From assembly GCF_000698595.1 (NCBI RefSeq), contig NZ_JFHC01000078.1, positions 1 through 32,404 of the forward strand: a stretch of 32,404 nucleotides of DNA, given 5' to 3'. Of this stretch, positions 15,345 through 25,000 are shown in pieces (position 1 is the stretch's first letter; the number at the start of each line of letters is the position of its first letter). Source of the stretch: Caballeronia glathei. Its GTDB lineage: Bacteria; Pseudomonadota; Gammaproteobacteria; Burkholderiales; Burkholderiaceae. Below the pieces are notes generated by a model. It made no database searches. It was not told where the DNA came from and was given only the letters and a program-made list of their open reading frames with translations. Both the position numbers and the translations under genes were made by a program.

Positions 15345-16684
15345 CACAGTCCCGTCCACGCTCTGAGCGTTGCGATCGGCCGGCGCAGCAGGTAGTAGCC
15401 GAGGCTCACCTCCTTGCCATAGAGCTTGGCGGTGCCGTGCAGCCCGAGACGCGCCTGCATACGCTCGCCATCGACGCTCGCGAGCAGCCGGTACGCGACG
15501 ATGCCATCTTCGCTCGCCTTCGCCTGATAGCTCGTTTCGAGGATGCGCCCGTGCAACGGTGAAAGCGGATAGGCGGTCAGATAGAGCGTCACTTCGGCAC
15601 CCGGATCAAGCGCGATGGCGTCGGCGACAGCGAGTTGAATCAGCATCGCGGGCTTGGCCGGATCGGCGAGTTGCAGGATGCGCTCGCCGGTCACGACGGG
15701 CTTGCCGATCCAGTCGTTTGGGTCGCTGAACACGGCGACGCCGGCTTCGGGCGAGAACACCTGCGTGCGTCCGAGTTGCGCGATCACTGCCGCCAGTTCG
15801 GCGCGGCGCTGCTCGGCGACGCCGCCAAGCACGGTCAGTTCGTTCTTGCTTTGCGGGTTGTCGAAGGCGCGCTGGCTCGCGGCCATGAGTTCGGCGTCAG
15901 CCACCGCGACCTGCTTGCTCAACACTTCCACGCGGCTTTTCAGCGACGTCTCGTTGAGCGTGAACAGCAGCGTGCCGGCACTCACGGCCTGGTTGGGTCG
16001 CACCGCGATGCGCTCGATCACGCCGTCGATCGGCGAGCTGATGATGCGCGCGTCCCTCGACACGATCTCGGCGGGAGCCAGGACGGTCTGTCGAACGGGA
16101 ACGAACAACAGCATCGCGACGACCGCGAGCGCGGCGATGCTCTGGCGGCGCGTCGGCCGCCAGCGCAGGCGGCGCCGGCGGCGAAGGAGCGTGTCCCAGC
16201 AATAGGCCCACGTCTTGATGACGCCACGCAGCATCGGCGGCAAGGTCTCGGGCGGCCGTTCGTCGAGCAGGACGAGCAACATGCCGAGCCGCCTGCCGTG
16301 CGCGTCGTGCAGCGGCACGCACCAGACGCCCGCCGGCCACCACTCGGCCCAGCCGTCGACGATATCGGGCGGCGGCGCGACGGCGTCGCGCGCGAGCCAC
16401 GCTGGCTCGTCGCCGCCTAGTTGCGAGGCCACCCAGCGGCTTGCCCGGCCGAGCCACACCAGATACGGCGAATCCTCCGTGGGCCTGGCGAGGCCAGAGA
16501 TGCACAACAGTTCGAAGCGCTTGCCATGATCGGCAAACACGAGCGCCTGCCTGAAGTTCAGCAGCGAGTGCGAGTCGTTTGCCATCGTGAATGCGAGCGC
16601 ATTCAGCGAATCGGCGGCGAGCGCCCGGTCGCGCAGCGCGTCGAGAAACAGCAGCAGTTGCGGATGCGGGAGCGGTTCGTTCAT
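15344..16684 (-). CDS. HlyD-family membrane fusion protein with N-terminal GAF-like domain
   Basis: A 446-aa protein. Residues about 15-165 look like a GAF domain (FRQALVFADH, the GVWCVPLHDAHGRRLGMLLVLLDE strands). A very basic stretch (167-180, RRRRRLRWRPTRR) precedes one membrane helix (181-197). The periplasmic part is a standard adaptor: lipoyl half SSPIDGVIERIAVRPNQAVSAG (216-237), a helical hairpin of about 70 residues, the second half FSPEAGVAVF (310-319), then beta-barrel segments. It would bridge the inner membrane and TolC while presenting a cytoplasmic sensory domain. It overlaps the preceding gene by 4 bp (ATGA) and the next by 1 bp, so all three are probably translationally coupled. 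Confidence 0.88.
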   Translation of the reverse strand: MNEPLPHPQLLLFLDALRDRALAADSLNALAFTMANDSHSLLNFRQALVFADHGKRFELLCISGLARPTEDSPYLVWLGRASRWVASQLGGDEPAWLARDAVAPPPDIVDGWAEWWPAGVWCVPLHDAHGRRLGMLLVLLDERPPETLPPMLRGVIKTWAYCWDTLLRRRRRLRWRPTRRQSIAALAVVAMLLFVPVRQTVLAPAEIVSRDARIISSPIDGVIERIAVRPNQAVSAGTLLFTLNETSLKSRVEVLSKQVAVADAELMAASQRAFDNPQSKNELTVLGGVAEQRRAELAAVIAQLGRTQVFSPEAGVAVFSDPNDWIGKPVVTGERILQLADPAKPAMLIQLAVADAIALDPGAEVTLYLTAYPLSPLHGRILETSYQAKASEDGIVAYRLLASVDGERMQARLGLHGTAKLYGKEVSLGYYLLRRPIATLRAWTGL

Positions 16685-17469
16685 TGCGTTGCCGGAAACC
16701 GGGCGACCCCGCTCATGCCCGCGACCAGTTCGGGATGCTCGCCGTCGAGCTGCGCTTCGAGTTCGACCGTCTGCGCGACCGCGTCCACCCTCGCGTTCAC
16801 GGCGCTGACATGCGCGGGATAGGTTTTGCCCGTTTCATGGATCGTGATGTCGAGGCGCGAGCCCTGCTTGAGCTTTACCATTAGCGCGGAGGGGACGTTG
16901 AGCCGCACCTTGAGCGCGCCGTCGCCGACGAGATCGAGCATCGGCGTGCCGGCGCTCACGGTCTGATAGTTCTTGACGTACACCTTGGCGACGCGTCCGC
17001 TGAACGGCGCGACCACGCGGCAGTAGCCAAGCTGCGCGTTGGCAAGCGACAGCGCGCCTTGCGCCTTCTCGACCTCCGTGGCGGACAAGGCCACTTCGAT
17101 GTCGCCCGCCGCCTTCAGTTCGCGCAGGCTGCGCTTGCCATTCAGGTTCTGCCGGGCCATGTTCAGCTCCGCCTTGGCCACATTGGCGCGCGCCTGCACT
17201 TCCGCGCAGTTCATTTGCGCCAGCACCGCGTTCTTCGCGACCTGCTTGCCGAGCGTGGCGTGCAAGTCGGTGATGGTGCCGTTCATCTGGCTCGACAGCG
17301 TGGTTTCCACGTTCGGAGCGAGCAGCACGCGTATCGCGTTGGGGTCGTCGAAGGGCTCGCCGGTCGCAGGAGGCTTCGCGGCGTAAGCGGCGAACGTATC
17401 GACCATCAACGCGACGGCGAGGCACGCGAAGGCACGCCTGCGCTTATTGCAGAACAGGCGCATTGCCAC
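16681..17469 (-). CDS. Periplasmic adaptor subunit (HlyD/RND type), small
   Basis: A 262-aa exported protein. Residues 1-30 form a signal peptide (basic start, hydrophobic core, TFAAYA then AK), so unlike its neighbour it is wholly periplasmic. Lipoyl halves are SSQMNGTITDLHATLGKQV (about 58-76) and VVAPFSGRVAKVYVKNYQTV (about 152-171), separated by a short alpha-hairpin (NVAKAELNMARQNLNG); a beta-barrel follows with SALMVKLKQGSRLDI and GMSGVARF. It lacks the usual C-terminal membrane-proximal domain, so it is short for the family. Its start overlaps the TolC-like gene by 26 bp (20 bp if the second Met is used). Two separate adaptors in one operon is unusual. Confidence 0.88.
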   Translation of the reverse strand: MAMRLFCNKRRRAFACLAVALMVDTFAAYAAKPPATGEPFDDPNAIRVLLAPNVETTLSSQMNGTITDLHATLGKQVAKNAVLAQMNCAEVQARANVAKAELNMARQNLNGKRSLRELKAAGDIEVALSATEVEKAQGALSLANAQLGYCRVVAPFSGRVAKVYVKNYQTVSAGTPMLDLVGDGALKVRLNVPSALMVKLKQGSRLDITIHETGKTYPAHVSAVNARVDAVAQTVELEAQLDGEHPELVAGMSGVARFPATQ

Positions 17470-19078
17470 CTCCCGGTGCGGCGATCTGCTCGGCGGATGC
17501 CGGTTCGCCCTGCGCTGGCTGCTGTTGCGCGACAGGCGACGTGGGGGGATCCGACTGCGCGGGCGGCTCGGCGCCCGGAAGTTCCCATTGCTTTTTCTGC
17601 TGGATCAGGACGGTTTTCTCGATCTCCTGCGCGAGGGTCTTGATGTCGTCCTTCTGGATGGCGTCGGGCATCACATCGAAGCCGACCGAATTGAAGAGTC
17701 GCCCCCACGCGGCCTGAGCGTCGGAGTACGCCGCTTCGCGCTCATAGCGGGAGAGGAGATAGCGGCCCTCGGCGCGGATCACTTCCAGCTCCGATCCGAA
17801 CGACGTCTTGCTCGCAGCGCGCGCATAGTCGAGCAGGCTCGTGTCCACGCGCAGGCTTTCGTCGGCGAACTCGACTTCCTGGAGCGACAGACGGTAGCGC
17901 AGCACGCCCACGCGCACCTGCGTGAGAATCGCCATCGACAGCGCGAGCCGGCGCATGTCGTCCGTTTTCGTTTGCGACTCCTGCTGGGCATTGAGGGCGG
18001 GAAGCTGCAACAGCCTGAACAGATTGATCGATACCCGCACGCCCGCGGCCGCCCAGTAGTTGTTGTAGAGAAACTCGTTGGAGTCGTAGTTCGTGCTCAG
18101 GTCGATACCGACGTTCGGCCAGAGTTGCGCCTTGGCGATCTTGAGATCGTTCTCGTTGACGCGCTTGCGATACCACTCTTCCATGAGCTCGGGCCGGTTC
18201 TGGAGCGCCAGTTGCTCCAGTTGCGGCTCGGGTGTCACGACAGCCGGCAGCGCGCCTTCTTGCGTGTCGGCCAGCACGAGGGGCGTGCCGGGCGGCAGCG
18301 ACATCAGCGCGGAAAGCTCGGACTGCGCGAATTCCAGATCCTGGCGCCGGATCGTCAGGAGGGACACCGCATCGAGCAGTGCACGCTGGTAGGCGAGGAT
18401 TTCCTGCTTCGGCAAGAGGCCCTTGTCCTCGGCCTTACGCGCCGCGTCTATCGCGGCACGGGTCCGGGCGAGCAGTTCGTCGACCTGAGGCTTGAGGCGC
18501 TGGGCGGCAAGCGCGCGCCAATAGGCGTTGCGCACGTCCTGCAGGACGTTCTGCGCGACCTTGCGCCGCCGCTCTTCCGCCATCAGCATCTGATCGGAGC
18601 GCTGCTGCGTGCGGAAATACGCGACGCCGAAATCGAGCAGGTTCCAGCTCAGTCCCAGGTTGGCGAGCTTGTGATAGCGCTGTTCGGAGGTGGACGGGCG
18701 CAAGGTGACCTCACCGTCCGTGATGCCGACCGACGTGCCGCCCGAATCGTTGCTGCGCGCCGTATAGCCGGCGGACGCGACGAGCTGCGGCAGCATTTCA
18801 TTGCTGGAGACATCGCGCAGATTGGCGGCGAGCGCGGATTCCATCAGCTTGAGCCGATAGTCGAGGTTGTACTTCAGCGCGCGCGCCGCCGCCTCGTAGA
18901 AAGTGATCGGCCCGGTGACGGGTTCCTGTGCGCTGTACATCGAGACCTGATCGTCGACGACGCGCTGCCGGACCTCTTCTCGCGTCGTCGGCCGGGGCTG
19001 AAGCGATGAGCAGCCTGTGAGCGCGAGCATCGCGCACGCGACCGTGACACTCAGGACCTGCGCCTGGTGGTTCTGCAT
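17444..19078 (-). CDS. TolC-family outer-membrane efflux lipoprotein
   Basis: A 544-aa outer-membrane channel. The signal peptide ends in a lipobox (ALTGC, Cys 23), giving a lipid-anchored TolC/NodT-like protein. The body has two long helical repeats with characteristic NYDSNEFLYNNYWAAAGVRVSINLFRL and AYWRALAAQRLKPQVDEL segments. The final 55 residues are a Pro/Gln/Ala-rich tail (PGAEPPAQSDPPTSPVAQQQPAQ). ATG at 19078 (MQNHQAQV) was chosen because it opens directly into the signal peptide; the longer frame would overlap the adhesin gene. It follows the adhesin stop by 20 nt and overlaps the adaptor gene, consistent with one operon exporting the adhesin. Confidence 0.92.
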   Translation of the reverse strand: MQNHQAQVLSVTVACAMLALTGCSSLQPRPTTREEVRQRVVDDQVSMYSAQEPVTGPITFYEAAARALKYNLDYRLKLMESALAANLRDVSSNEMLPQLVASAGYTARSNDSGGTSVGITDGEVTLRPSTSEQRYHKLANLGLSWNLLDFGVAYFRTQQRSDQMLMAEERRRKVAQNVLQDVRNAYWRALAAQRLKPQVDELLARTRAAIDAARKAEDKGLLPKQEILAYQRALLDAVSLLTIRRQDLEFAQSELSALMSLPPGTPLVLADTQEGALPAVVTPEPQLEQLALQNRPELMEEWYRKRVNENDLKIAKAQLWPNVGIDLSTNYDSNEFLYNNYWAAAGVRVSINLFRLLQLPALNAQQESQTKTDDMRRLALSMAILTQVRVGVLRYRLSLQEVEFADESLRVDTSLLDYARAASKTSFGSELEVIRAEGRYLLSRYEREAAYSDAQAAWGRLFNSVGFDVMPDAIQKDDIKTLAQEIEKTVLIQQKKQWELPGAEPPAQSDPPTSPVAQQQPAQGEPASAEQIAAPGGGNAPVLQ

Positions 19079-19098
19079 AACGTGTCCTCGTCCGAGAG

Positions 19099-22000
19099 CT
19101 ACCGTTCGATGAAATCCTCCGGGTTCCGGGGTATCGGAGGCAGCCTCATCGCGGCCTCCCGCAACTGGGTAACGAAACTCTGCGCCGTGGCTTCTTCGGG
19201 CAAGGGCCGCAGTGGGCCCGTGAGATTTTCCGGGAGAGGCGCGAATACCGACGGGTCGGAAAGCAGACCGTCCGCGCTCAGGCTCGTGCGGCCATGCCGG
19301 CCGAAAATCCACGCGCGGTCGAATGCGCTCCAGCGCTGGCTCGCCTGAACGCTCCTTCCGACGAACTGACCGGGCACGAAGCCAAGTCCCTGGCCGACCG
19401 GCGCTTCGATGCGGTCCGGATCGAGCGGCCAGCCGATCTGGCTGCCGTCCGCTTCCCGGCTGGACACCTGGGCTCGCAGCTCGGCCTGTTCGACCTCCGG
19501 CGTGACGAAGACGACGGGCTCCAGCGCCGGGTTCAACGGCTGAACGGGCTGCTCGGATGGTCCGGAGCCGAAGTACGAGCCGCCGGGGGGCGGAACATAC
19601 GGCGTGGCGATGTCGAGCGCGATGACGAGTTGCGCCTGATCGGTCTCGCCCGCGTCATCGCGTACCGTATAGGTGAAGGGATCGTGCAGCACCTGGCCGA
19701 GTCCCGCTGCCGCCAGCACCTGTGGATTCGACAGGTCGATCTGGTACGTATAGCTGCCATCGGCGTTCAGGACCAGCGTGCCGTAGCGTCCCGCGAGCGC
19801 CTGCCCCGGCATGCCGGGTGTGCCCGTGCCCGCTTCCTCGCCCGAGCGGACACCGACCACGATCAGATGATCGTTGGCATCGACGTCGGTGTCGTTCGGG
19901 AGCACGTTGCCGTTTGCCTGCGGCGCGGGCGACTGGTCGCTCGCGATGTTGCTTTCGTCGTGGGCGACGGGGGCGTCGTCGGCACCGCGGATCTGGATCG
20001 TCAGCGACGCCGTTGCTTCGGCACCCGCCGCATCACGCATGCGATAAACGAAGGCCTCGGTCAGCGTGTCATTGCGGGTGCGTAACGCCTGCACGGCGGC
20101 GTTGTCGTTATCCACGACGTAGTCATAGGTGCCGTCCGCGTTCACCGTGAGATGCCCATAACGTCCAGCGAGTCCGGTTCCGGCGCCGGCCGACCGGCCG
20201 GTTTCGTTCGAGACATCGACTACCTGCTTCGTTTCACCATTCGCCATGCTGTCGACGTCAGTGTCGTTTTCCAGTACGTTACCGACCGCGGCCTTTCCCG
20301 GGGTCCCGTTGTTCACGCCACCGGCCTCGATCGCGGTTGCAGCGTCATTGTTCGCGACCGGCGCGTCGTTCTGTCCTTCGATCGTGATGCGCAGTTCGGC
20401 CACGCCCTGCGCGTCGAACACGTCGCCGACCGCATACGTGAAGACATCCTGCAGCGTCTGGCCGCTCGTGCGCAGCGCCTGAACCGCTGGCAGATCGTTG
20501 TCGACGGTGTAGCGCCAGCTTCCGTCGGCCGCGAGCGTCAGCACGCCGTAGGCACCCTGCAGCGCGCTCCCGACGGTGCCGGCCGTGCCGCCCGCAGCCG
20601 ACGAACCACCTGTGCGGATGGCCGCGATGTGGAGCGGATCGTTCTCAAGGTCGGTATCGTTGGCGAGCACGTTGCCTGACGGATTCAATCCTGGCGCGGT
20701 GTTGTTGATGCCGCCCGCCTCGGCGGCGGTCGCCGCGTCGTCGTTGCCGACCGGGGCGTCGTTGCGTCCGAACACGATGATGGTGAGATTGGCCGAGGCG
20801 CTCAGATTCCCTTGGTCGGTAATCCGATAAGTAAACACGTCCGACACGGTCTGCAGCGGCCGCAGAGCGAGGAGCGTCGGGTTGGTCGTGTCGACGCGAT
20901 AGAGGAACGTGCCGTCGGCGCCGATGATGAGATCGCCGAACTCACCGCGCAGGAACGTGCCGTTCTCGTTGTTGCTGCCGACGACGACGGTCAGGAACGT
21001 CCCGGGCGCATCGCGCGAGTCCGACCGGATGCCTGACCCGCGGAAGCGGTCGTCCGCGTCGACGTCGCTGTCGTTCAGGAGCACGTTGCCGGTCGGATTG
21101 AAGCTGCCGCGATTCCCGTTGTTCGCCACGGCGAACGCAACGTTGTCGCGCGCCACCGGGGCGTCGAAGGCGCCCTCGATCTGCACGCTCAGTTGCGCGG
21201 TATCGGTCGCGCCGGATGCGTCGTGCATCCGGTAGGTGAAGACGTCGGTGAGGCGCTCGCCGGGGATCAGTTGCTGCACCGCAGGCAGCGAGTTGTCGAC
21301 GGTGTAGGTGTAGCTGCCATCGGGGGCGATCGTGAGCGTGCCGAAGACGCCTGCAATCGAGGTGGCACCGGTCACGTCCGTCAGGGCGTTGCGGTCGGCT
21401 TCTCTGCCACGGCGCACGCCGTCTATCGATTTCGTGTCGCTGGCGTCCACGTCGGTGTCGTTTGTCAGCACGTTCGCCGTGGGGTTGATGCCCGGCGTGC
21501 CGTTGTCGGTACCGCCGGCTTCCGCGGCTTGCGCCTGATCGTCTTGCGCTACGGGAGCATCATTCTGCCCCTGGATGACGACGTCGAGTTCCGCCTGATC
21601 CGTCGTGCCATGCGTGTCTGCAATCGTGTAGGTGAAGCGGTCGACAAGCTGGTCGGAAGGCAGGCGCAATGCCTGCACGGCGGCGTTCGCATTGTTCACG
21701 ACGTAGCTGTAGCTGCCGTTCGCGCTGAGCGTCAGCGTGCCGAATTGTCCCTGGAGCACCTGGTCCAGCGTGCCGGCGGCGCCACTGCCCGCTTCGGCGC
21801 CGGTGCGCACGCCGGTGACCGCGATCGCGTCGCGGTCCGGGTCGGCGTCGTTCGCAAGGACGTTGCCTGTGGGATCGATTCCGGGCGTGCCGTTGTTGAT
21901 GCCGCCAGCTTCCATCGCCACGGCGCCGTCGTTCTGCGCAACCGGTGGATCGTTCACGCCCGTGACCGTGATGACCAGTTGCGCCCGGTCCGTCAGGCCG

Positions 22001-25000
22001 CTCGAATCGACGATCTGATAGGTGAACGTTTCCATGAGCGTTGCACCCGGCGCCAACGCCAGGACCGCCAGGTTGTTGCTGTCGACGTCGTAGGTATAGG
22101 TACCATTCGCGCCGATATGCAGCGTGCCGAAGCTGCCCGCAACCGAGGTGCCGTTGGCCGATGTCGTGCCAGCCGTGACGCCGGTCAGGCCGCCGCCTGC
22201 ATTCTCGAGCCCCGCGCGGATACCGTTGATCGTGAGGAGGGTGTTGGGCTGGCCGGTGTGGTCGACGTCCATGTCGACGCCGTTCCCGCCGGGCTGGGTA
22301 GCCGTACCCGGGCGGCTCGCGTCGGTGATGACATTGCCGCTCGGGTTGACCGGATTCACACCCAGGAGCGCCGAGCCGGCCGTCGCGGATGCACGGTCAT
22401 CGCTCGCGACGGGGTTGTCGTTGGCGCCGAGAACCTGGATCTGCAGTTCGGCGAGATCGCTCAGGCCGCCCGCATCGGTGAGCTGGTAGGTGAACGTTTC
22501 GATGAGCGGCGCGTCGCCGGGCACCCGTTGCTGCACGGCCGCATTGTTGTTGTCGACGACATAGCGGTAGGTGCCGTCGGCGCCGATCGTCAGGGTGCCG
22601 AACGCACCGGCGACCGACGTGCCCGTGCCGCTGGTCGTCTGTGCCGAGACCGGTGCGAGCGGACTGTTCACCGCGCTTTCCTGCTGGCTGATGACACCTG
22701 TCACCCGTTTCGTTTCGCCATTTGCCACGCTGTCGACGTCGGTGTCGTTGGTCAGCACGTTGCCCGTTGCATCGTTGCCCGGCGTGCCGTTGAGGACGCC
22801 TCCGGCCTCTGTCGCAGAAGCCACGTCGTTCACCCCGAACGGTGCATCGTTCGCGCCGTGGATGGTTACGGTGAGCGTGCCGGTCGAAGACGCGTTGGAC
22901 GTGTCGAAGACGACATAGGTGAAGGTATCGGTCAGTGTCTGACCCGAGAGGCGTAACGCCTCGATGGCCGGGTTGCTGTTGTCCACCGTGTACTGATAGC
23001 CGCCATTGGCGCCAAACAACAGCGCGCCGAAGCGCCCATTGATGACGGTCGAGCCGAGGTTCGGCAGCAGGAGCGTGGTTCCGTTCTCGTTGGTCACGGA
23101 AATGGCCCGCAGTACGTCGCCGTTGGTCGCGATATCGACATCGGTGTCGTTGCTGAGCACATTGCCCGTCGGATCGACGCCCGGCTGGTTGTTCCGGTTG
23201 CCACCCGCTTCCGTCGCGCTCGCCGCATCGTTGACCGCAACCGGTGCGTCGTTCACGGCGATGACGGTGACTGGCACCGTGTTGGTGGTGACAAGCGCGT
23301 CGGCGAGCTCGCCGGGAATGCCGTTGCCGTTGTGGTCGCCAAAGTTGCCCCGGTCATTCGTGGTGATCGTCAGCGTGTCGGTGCCGTTGAAGTTCAGGTT
23401 CCCGCGATACAGCAGGTTGGCGAGCGCAGTATTGAGGCCGGCGAGGTTGCCGGTCAGCGTCAGGGCGGCGGTATTCGATCCGGATTCGGTGACGCCCGCC
23501 GGCAACGCGCTGAGTGACAGGCTGCCGTGCAGCACGCCAAGCGTAACCTGAAGCGTGCCGCTGCCCGCATCGACGTCGCTGATCGAGAGGCCGGCAGCGC
23601 TGAAGAGGGTGTCCTCCAGTCCCGCGGGCGGCGTGGCGGGCAACTGGTTGACCGGCGCGTCGTTCTGCTCGACGTAGCCGGCGTTCGCGGCCGCGGTGCC
23701 GCCGTCCGCAAGCGTGATACCGACCGTGCCGAGGGCAGTGGCCGCATCGCTGTCGATACGCACGGCCAGCGCGCCCACCGGCTGCGCAAAGGCGGCCGTG
23801 CCGGGCGCGTCGATTCGATAGACGCCAAGCGGCAGCACGCCGAAATAATACTGGCCGCTGGCGTCGGTCGTCGTCGTGTAGACGAGGTTGTCGGTGGCCG
23901 TGCCGAGGTTGCCGTCCAGGCCCGCCCATGTCAGCGTGACGGTTTGGCCCGCGAGTCCCGGGCCGTCGGGCGCGGTGGACGTGGTGGCCGATGCCGTGTC
24001 GTTCCACAGCGTGCCGCTGATCACGCCAAGGCCCGCCGCCGCCTGACGTACATAGGTGTTGGGGCTCGTGCCGCTGCCGGTGCGCTCGCCATTGTCGCTT
24101 GCCGCCGCGCCCACGCTCGAACCGCCCCACGTCGTGAAGCTGTCCGGCAAGCTGGTCCACGTGAGCGTTGCATTCGCGGGGGAGATCGGCACACGGTCGG
24201 GCGCGTTGGCCGAATAGAAGACCGAGACCTGGCTGCCCGTGTCGAGCTTGTCGAAAGTGACGCGCAGCCCGTTCGTCACATCGACGGTGACGCCGATGCC
24301 CGCAAGCTCCGCGGCGGAAAACGACACGCCGTTGATCACGAGATGATCGAACGCATAGTTCGAGGCGCCGGGAAAGCTGTCCGTCAGGACGACGTTATAG
24401 GCAGGCGAACTGCCGCTTTGCGTGAACCTGATATCGACGTCGGCGGTGCCGAGGCCGGCTGTCGCGCTCGTCGGATCGAAGCTGACGACCTGTTTCGCCA
24501 ACCCCGTGAAGGTCGGCTCGACCACGTCCTCGCGCACCGTCCGCGCCGCCGAGAGATTGGTCGTGCCGGAACGGTCCACTGCGGTTGCCGTGAGCACGGC
24601 GCCGCCGGCATTGGACGCCTGATTGAGCACGCGCGCGTTGAATTCCAGGGACACACCTTCGAAGTCGGGATCGTTGTCCCCGTTGACCAGATTCCCGAGG
24701 TGGAAGGTGACGATCTGGTTGCCATTGGCGTCGGTCGCGACGGTGATATCAGCCGAATTGAGCAGGCCAGTGGGCGCTGCGCCAGACAGGTCGGGCGTAA
24801 TCGGCAGCGCCTCGGGGCTTGTCTGGTTCCCGGTGATGTTCAGGACGCCACCGGTGATCAGATTGGCGATGTCCGTCGTCACACCATTGTTTGAGATGAA
24901 GACGAGGGCGACCGTGCCGTCGTTGGTGAAGGCGAGGCCGTTCTGCAGCGTGACCTGCAGGCTGAAATCATTGGTTGCGCCTTCGGCGAAGAGCGCCACC

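Noticed and set aside
17447..19009. Plus-strand frame of 520 aa opposite the TolC-like gene
   Set aside because: Antisense shadow; the minus-strand frame has a lipoprotein signal and clear TolC features.
21193..22956. Long plus-strand frame of 587 aa inside the adhesin
   Set aside because: It is antisense to the VCBS repeats and repeats the same period, as expected for a mirror frame of a repetitive gene.
19590..23253. Periodic repeats that might suggest a CRISPR array or satellite
   Set aside because: Units are about 390-470 bp, in frame and protein-coding (VCBS domains), without short identical repeats or unique spacers.
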